Below, piece by piece: positions 25,975 to 30,273 of a DNA stretch of 30,273 nt. Made by a program: the position numbers and the translations under genes. Position 1 is the stretch's first letter. Each line of letters begins with the position of its first letter. The notes under the pieces were generated by a model that saw only the letters and a program-made list of their open reading frames with translations, made no database searches and had not been told where the DNA came from. Origin of the DNA: Desulfuromonadaceae bacterium UBA5613. GTDB taxonomy: Bacteria > Desulfobacterota > Desulfuromonadia > Desulfuromonadales > UBA2197. The stretch is from assembly GCA_002424625.1 (NCBI GenBank), contig DIKR01000139.1:2458-32730 (forward strand), given 5' to 3'.

Positions 25975-28524
25975 TCAGAAATTTGCCGCCAGCTGTTCAA
26001 ATTCCGCCGGGGGGAGCGGTGCACTGATCACGTATCCCTGGAGGTGATCGCAGCCGCATTGCTGGATCGCTGCCCATTGTTCCTTTGTCTCGACCCCGTT
26101 GGCCACGACTTCGATTTTCAGATTGTGGGACATGGCAATAACAGCATTGACCACTGCCAGATCGTCGGGTTGGGTTAACATGTTATTGATAAAACTTTTA
26201 TCGATCTTAAGACGATGCGTCGGCAACTTTTTAATCCAGTGCAGAGATGATGAGCCGCAGCCGAAGTTGTCGATGGCGATGGTCACGCCCATGTCAGTGA
26301 GCGAGCGCATGCTGCGCAGTGAAAAGTCGGTATCCGCCATGATGGTCTGCTCGGTCACATCAAACTCCAGTTGCTGCGGCTTCAAACCCGTCTCGTTCAG
26401 GATCATCGCCGTCCTTTCGACAAGATTTGCCTGATGGAACTGACGATTCGAGAGATTCACCGAGACACTGAGAGGATAGCCTTTTTCATTCCAGATCCGC
26501 GTCTGATGGCAGGCATTGCGGAGAACCCACTCGCCGATGGGGACGATGGTGCCGCTTTCTTCGGCAGTGGCAAGGAATTGAGCCGGGGCAAGAAGCCCCT
26601 GTTCCGGATGCCGCCAGCGCAGAAGGGCTTCTGTACCGATAATGATCCGCTTATGACTGCAGACCAAAGGCTGGAAGAGGAGCTCCAGTTCTTTCTTGTC
26701 GACGGCCTGACGCAAAAACCTCTCCATCTTCTGGCGTTTCATGGTCCGGGCGTTAATCTCGGCATTATAGAACTGATAGGCGTTCTTCCCGGAGCCCTTG
26801 GCGTCGTACATGGCGATATCAGCTTTTTTTATCAATTCTTCACTATGCCCACCATCGTCAGGAAACATGCAGACGCCGATGCTGGTGGAGGCGTCGACAG
26901 CAACATTATCCAGCATGAACGGTTTTTCAAAGACGTTGAGGATCTTTTGCAGCACGATTCCCACATCATCGCTATGGCTGAGATCCGGCATCAGCACCGT
27001 GAACTCGTCCCCGCCGAGGCGGGCGACGGTGTCAGATTCGCGAATACAGGCTCTGAGTCGATGGGCGACTTCCTGCAAAAGGAGATCGCCGCAACTGTGT
27101 CCCATAGTGTCGTTGATCTGTTTGAAGCCATTGAGGTCGAGAAAGAGCAGGGCCAGCCGGGTATCGTTACGCCGCGCCTGGGCTAGTTCCCGTTCGAGAA
27201 AATCCATAAAGAGCTGCCGGTTTGGCAAATCGGTGAGAGTGTCGTGGTGGGCCTGGTGCTGGATGATCTTTTCCATCTGTCGACGTTCGGTGACATCGCG
27301 GGCAATGACTGAATTGCCGAGTATTTTCCCATCTGCGCCGAGTATCGGTGAGGTGGTCAGCGACACATAGATCTGGCCGCCATCCTTTCTCAGCCGTGTG
27401 GTTTCAAAATGACGAAGTTCTTCGCCTCTCAGGATCGCTCGCAGTATGTGGGATCTTTCACCGTAACGCTCTGGCGGCATGAGGGTGAAGATCGGACGTC
27501 CGATGATTTCCTGGGCAGCAAAACCGAAAATTTTCTCCGCCCCCCGGTTCCAGCTGGTAATGATATCGTGGATAGATACGCTGAAAATAGCATCGTTTGA
27601 CGACTCAACTATTTGCGCCAGTCGGGCTCGTTCTTCGTCCAGTTGCCGGTGTTCGGTGACATCATGAGCTGTACCGATGACCGACAGCACTTTGCCTTCG
27701 TTATCAAGAATCACTTCTCCCTGACCGTGGATGGTACGGATGGAACCATCCGGACGGACGATCCGGCAGTCGTGACTGACAAGCGGTTGACCCTTCCTTA
27801 AAGCTCTTTGTACAACTTTTTTTACAACTTCCCGATCTTCCGGATGAACCCGCTCCATAAATTCTTTGTAGGATGGCGGGGTTGACAGCGGCTCCAGACC
27901 TAAAATCCGATAAAGTTCATCCGACCAGTAGGTTTTTCCACTGACAAAATCCCATTCCCAGCTGCCGAGATGCGTTATCTTTTGTGCTCTTGCGAGTTGT
28001 TGTTCGCGTTTGCGGATCTGCTCTTCCTGCTCGCTAACAATGCGTTTCAGCCTGACGTCTTCCAGAGCTTTGTCGATGGCGGTAAAGAGGTCGGCATTTT
28101 TAACGGGCTTCATTACATAATGACGGATGCCGACCTCGATGGCACTGACGAGAAAATAAGGATTATGTTGTACCGACAAGGCGATAATGACCGCCTCTGC
28201 ATCAAGGATTTTGATCTCCCTGGTCATCTGCAGACCATCCATGACCGGCATACTCAAGTCGGTTAAGACGATATCCGGTCGTTGCTCCCTGAACAGCTCA
28301 ACTCCCTGAGCGCCGTTCTCTACGACAAACAGTTTTAAATTTGGATATTTATCGGCAATAATTCTACTGAGCAAGCTGCGAGTTGAGGCCTCGTCCTCCA
28401 CATAAAGGAGCTTGTAACTGCGCACAACGCTCTTTAAAGGTTGCAGATTATAATGCCGACCACGGTGTGTGCTTCTCTTCGGCCGATGGTGTGCGACTCG
28501 TCCCTCTTTTTTAACGGTAAACAT
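25975..28524 (-). CDS. REC-PAS-PAS-GGDEF-EAL protein (diguanylate cyclase with degenerate EAL)
   Basis: The 849-residue protein carries a receiver domain with D89 (DIVLTDLSMPVMDG), two PAS domains (about 175-290 and 300-420), a GGDEF domain and an EAL domain. The GGDEF active site is intact (504-508) and its product-binding I-site RESD (495-498) is kept, so it can make c-di-GMP and be inhibited by it. The EAL domain keeps E632-A-L but three usual catalytic positions differ: D722 for Glu in the ELEITE-like motif, N753 in DNFG for DDFG, and N809 in ANGVET for AEGVET. Phosphodiesterase activity is therefore doubtful. The ATG at 28524 has GGGGTGAG upstream and is preferred over a TTG 12 codons earlier. 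The cognate kinase is unknown. Confidence 0.92.
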   Translation of the reverse strand: MFTVKKEGRVAHHRPKRSTHRGRHYNLQPLKSVVRSYKLLYVEDEASTRSLLSRIIADKYPNLKLFVVENGAQGVELFREQRPDIVLTDLSMPVMDGLQMTREIKILDAEAVIIALSVQHNPYFLVSAIEVGIRHYVMKPVKNADLFTAIDKALEDVRLKRIVSEQEEQIRKREQQLARAQKITHLGSWEWDFVSGKTYWSDELYRILGLEPLSTPPSYKEFMERVHPEDREVVKKVVQRALRKGQPLVSHDCRIVRPDGSIRTIHGQGEVILDNEGKVLSVIGTAHDVTEHRQLDEERARLAQIVESSNDAIFSVSIHDIITSWNRGAEKIFGFAAQEIIGRPIFTLMPPERYGERSHILRAILRGEELRHFETTRLRKDGGQIYVSLTTSPILGADGKILGNSVIARDVTERRQMEKIIQHQAHHDTLTDLPNRQLFMDFLERELAQARRNDTRLALLFLDLNGFKQINDTMGHSCGDLLLQEVAHRLRACIRESDTVARLGGDEFTVLMPDLSHSDDVGIVLQKILNVFEKPFMLDNVAVDASTSIGVCMFPDDGGHSEELIKKADIAMYDAKGSGKNAYQFYNAEINARTMKRQKMERFLRQAVDKKELELLFQPLVCSHKRIIIGTEALLRWRHPEQGLLAPAQFLATAEESGTIVPIGEWVLRNACHQTRIWNEKGYPLSVSVNLSNRQFHQANLVERTAMILNETGLKPQQLEFDVTEQTIMADTDFSLRSMRSLTDMGVTIAIDNFGCGSSSLHWIKKLPTHRLKIDKSFINNMLTQPDDLAVVNAVIAMSHNLKIEVVANGVETKEQWAAIQQCGCDHLQGYVISAPLPPAEFEQLAANF

Positions 28525-29133
28525 CGTCTCACCCCGGACAGCGATAGAAGTAGTTGCCAACGCACAAAAATATTTTGTTATCTGACTGTACAGCTAACGA
28601 AAAGAAATTCTATCACCCGAATGATTATTTGTTGCCGCCGAATGGTTAAATACTATCTGGTGAAGCATTGTTGAGAAAAAGGAGTCAAGTTGAACGAAAT
28701 TGTCAGCCCTGAGATCGATGGGGCCGCCGGTTTTTTTAGACAGAATACTTTTATTCTGCGCTTCCATCCCCAGGCGACTATTGGAGAATCGTCGAGGAGT
28801 CGATTGACGACAAGGTTAAATTCTTCTTGCCGGGATGGGCCAGCCCCGATTTAACCCGCGGTAAACACACAGGCAAAATACTCCTAAGTTTAGATAAGAC
28901 TTTAAAACTTTCCTTTAGTCCTCCTGCCTTTCCTGTCTAATCCCTTCTGTTGAAAGAAATGGTCTTAGGGTTCATTGCACCTTCCTTTTTCTAAACTATA
29001 GATAAGTGTGATGAATAAATCGTCAAGCCAAGAACGGCTGCACGTGTGTCCAGCATGCTGCTGCAAGTCACTGATCAATGGAGAAAAACATGAACGCCAT
29101 TCTATTACACCTTGGTCTGGAGTCTTGTTGAGT
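28525..29133. other. Long gene-poor region
   Basis: Outside the possible decayed gene (28690-28940) and a 13-codon reading frame (29090-29131), I find no supported gene, RNA or terminator. It must contain the promoters of the divergent GGDEF-EAL gene and the KaiC-like operon. A weak candidate for the latter is TTGCAC, 16 bases, TATAGA near 28974-29001. The AT content is higher than in the neighbouring genes. Confidence 0.45.
28690..28940 (+). pseudogene. Possible frameshifted small gene
   Basis: A TTG at 28690 follows AAAAAGGAG by 5 bases. It opens a frame encoding MNEIVSPEIDGAAGFF and RFHPQ, then 54 codons in all. A second frame, entered near 28776 after a one-base shift, reads DYWRIVEESIDDKVKFFLPG and continues to TAA at 28940. 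The two parts join into a natural-looking protein of about 83 residues, whereas the tail of the first frame is Ser/Arg-rich and less protein-like. I do not recognise the family. A frameshift mutation, a sequencing error, or pure chance are all possible. Confidence 0.3.
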
Positions 29134-29670
29134 ATGGCTACAGTGAGCGCCCGTCCTTCCATCCGGGAGGTCACTTTACTTGGCCCCGATGCTTTGCCTG
29201 CATCCTCCCCGGTTGCGGGAGACGCGTCGCTGACGCCAACAGAGAGCGAACTGCGGCGCGAAGCGATACGCAGAACGCTGGCGCATCACGCCGGGAAGAC
29301 AGCCGATGCGAACGCGATCGCCACAGCCACTCTCCACACCTGGAGCCTGATCGCCACGCGACTCGCACCGGTGATTGGCGTGCGCGGCGTCGATGTCCTC
29401 TTCCGGCGTGCGCTGCACCTGACACAGAGTGCCTTCCCGTCGTTCATGATTGTCGGCGGGGAGGAGAAGGAAAGCGCTGCCCTGCTCGCCAGGATCAAGA
29501 CAAGTCTGGCGGAGTGCAAACCGGTGGTTGCCGCCGAGGCGAGCTATACCCTGCTGGTGACTTTTACTGAATTGTTGACACCCTTGATCGGAGAATCCCT
29601 GGTCGCACGTCTCTTTGATCCAGTCTGGGTTCCATTGTCACCAGCGTCTAAACAGGAGCCATCATTATGA
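29134..29670 (+). CDS. Unknown protein coupled to the KaiC-like ATPase
   Basis: This encodes 178 residues from the ATG at 29134; an in-frame ATG at 29008 gives a longer, Cys-rich N-terminus that looks non-coding. The first ~60 residues are Ala/Ser/Pro-rich and probably flexible. From about residue 50 it is mostly helical (ELRREAIRRTLAHHAG, TLHTWSLIATRLAPVIGVRG, VDVLFRRALHLTQSAFPSF). No catalytic or membrane motif is seen and I do not recognise the fold. The TGA overlaps the next ATG (ATGA), so it is co-translated with the KaiC-like protein and probably works with it. Its own ribosome site is weak; a 13-codon reading frame ends 2 bases before its start and may couple to it. Confidence 0.75.
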   Translation: MATVSARPSIREVTLLGPDALPASSPVAGDASLTPTESELRREAIRRTLAHHAGKTADANAIATATLHTWSLIATRLAPVIGVRGVDVLFRRALHLTQSAFPSFMIVGGEEKESAALLARIKTSLAECKPVVAAEASYTLLVTFTELLTPLIGESLVARLFDPVWVPLSPASKQEPSL

Positions 29671-30273
29671 GCGATAAAGTGACCATCCAGCGATTCGCCA
29701 CCGGAGTGCCGGGACTCGATGCGATCCTGGGCGGCGGCCTCCCGGAATTTTCCTTCAATTTGATTACCGGCCCTCCCGGCTGCGGCAAGACAACTCTGGC
29801 GCACCAGGTCATGTTCGCTCTGGCGACGAAAAAGAAGCCGGCCCTTTTCTTCACCGTGCTCGGCGAAACGCCATTGAAGATCCTGCGTTATCAGCAGCAG
29901 TTCTCCTTCTTCGACCTCGACAAGATCAATGACACGATTCGTTTTGTCAATCTGAGCGAGGACGTCGCGACCGGCAATTTAGAGCTAGTGCTGGCGCACA
30001 TCAACGACGAGGTCGAGTCCTTCTCGCCGGCGCTGGTCTTCATCGATTCTTTTCGTTCGATCATCGAGGAAGTGTCACAGCCCGCCGCAGGGACAATGAG
30101 CCTGCGATTCTTCATTCAGCAGCTCGGGATACATCTGAGCGGCTCGCAGACCACCTCTTTCCTGCTTGGAGAATTTTCGTCCGAGAGCGGCTCGCATCCG
30201 ATCCTGACGGTGGCCGACGGCTTGCTGTCGATGGAGCAAAGCGTCCAGCGCAATTCCATGGTGCGCAAGATTC
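29667..30273 (+). CDS. KaiC-like RecA-fold ATPase (partial)
   Basis: The first 202 residues are visible and the gene runs off the window. It starts with the KaiC/RadA-like signature (FATGVPGLDAILGGGLPE), then Walker A at 35-43 (GPPGCGKTT) and Walker B (ALVFIDSF). At the paired catalytic glutamates of KaiC, the sequence reads LGETP, so the first Glu is Gly. AGGAG lies 7 bases upstream of the ATG. Proteobacterial KaiC-like proteins without a full kaiABC set usually act in signalling or stress responses with neighbouring kinases, rather than as a clock. Whether there is a second ATPase domain cannot be seen here. Confidence 0.92.
   Translation, partial: MSDKVTIQRFATGVPGLDAILGGGLPEFSFNLITGPPGCGKTTLAHQVMFALATKKKPALFFTVLGETPLKILRYQQQFSFFDLDKINDTIRFVNLSEDVATGNLELVLAHINDEVESFSPALVFIDSFRSIIEEVSQPAAGTMSLRFFIQQLGIHLSGSQTTSFLLGEFSSESGSHPILTVADGLLSMEQSVQRNSMVRKI

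Noticed and set aside
28941..29007. Sigma-54 promoter before the KaiC operon
   Set aside because: The spacing between GG and GC elements does not fit the required 10 bases.
29008..29133. Upstream start for the KaiC-partner protein
   Set aside because: It gives a Cys-rich, unlikely N-terminus (VCPACCCK), and no good ribosome site lies before 29008. The ATG at 29134 is preferred.
28965..29174. 69-residue minus-strand frame
   Set aside because: It has no supporting ribosome site and overlaps the start of the KaiC-partner gene.
1..30273. CRISPR array, tRNA, rRNA or insertion sequence
   Set aside because: No regularly spaced repeats, cloverleaf, rRNA-like stretch or transposase was seen on either strand.

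Overview
The window looks like chromosomal DNA from a Gram-negative, GC-rich, sensory-rich bacterium. The best guess is a Desulfuromonadota (Geobacter/Desulfuromonas-like) organism. This rests on gene content: an Aquifex-type aconitase, histidine kinases with an HQWRQP H-box, a REC-PAS-PAS-GGDEF-EAL protein, a KaiC-like ATPase, and a cyclic-glucan synthase followed by an AsmA-like envelope protein. It is an inference without a phylogenetic marker; no rRNA, tRNA, CRISPR array or insertion sequence was found.

Layout. 1-1330: the tail of an unknown gene, a bidirectional terminator, and a secreted Trp/Tyr-rich protein with a long basic tail (minus strand). 1330-3821: bacterioferritin and aconitase in tandem (plus); two iron proteins side by side suggests an iron or TCA-cycle link. 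3794-5380: a type III polyketide synthase and an isoprenylcysteine-methyltransferase-like protein, directly abutting (minus). They resemble the alkylpyrone-making BpsA/BpsB pairs. 5535-17245: a giant cyclic beta-1,2-glucan synthase (about 3047 residues with an extra N-terminal domain), translationally coupled to a DUF748/AsmA-like protein (plus). 17246-17414: an inverted repeat built from CTCTGCGNN units, between converging genes.

17415-22541 (minus) is a compact signalling operon: a GAF-GAF-PAS histidine kinase, an ErcA-like iron alcohol dehydrogenase, a PAS histidine kinase and a stand-alone receiver protein. It resembles the Pseudomonas erc ethanol-regulation genes and is the most distinctive system here. 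22813-28524 (minus) holds a VOC-SRPBCC fusion protein, a 62-residue protein, a penicillin-binding transpeptidase and a REC-PAS-PAS-GGDEF-EAL protein. In the last, the cyclase looks intact but the EAL domain has lost several catalytic residues.

28525-29133 is mostly non-coding, with a possible frameshifted small gene. The window ends inside a KaiC-like ATPase gene preceded by an overlapping gene of unknown function. All functions are read from motifs by eye; no database search was run.
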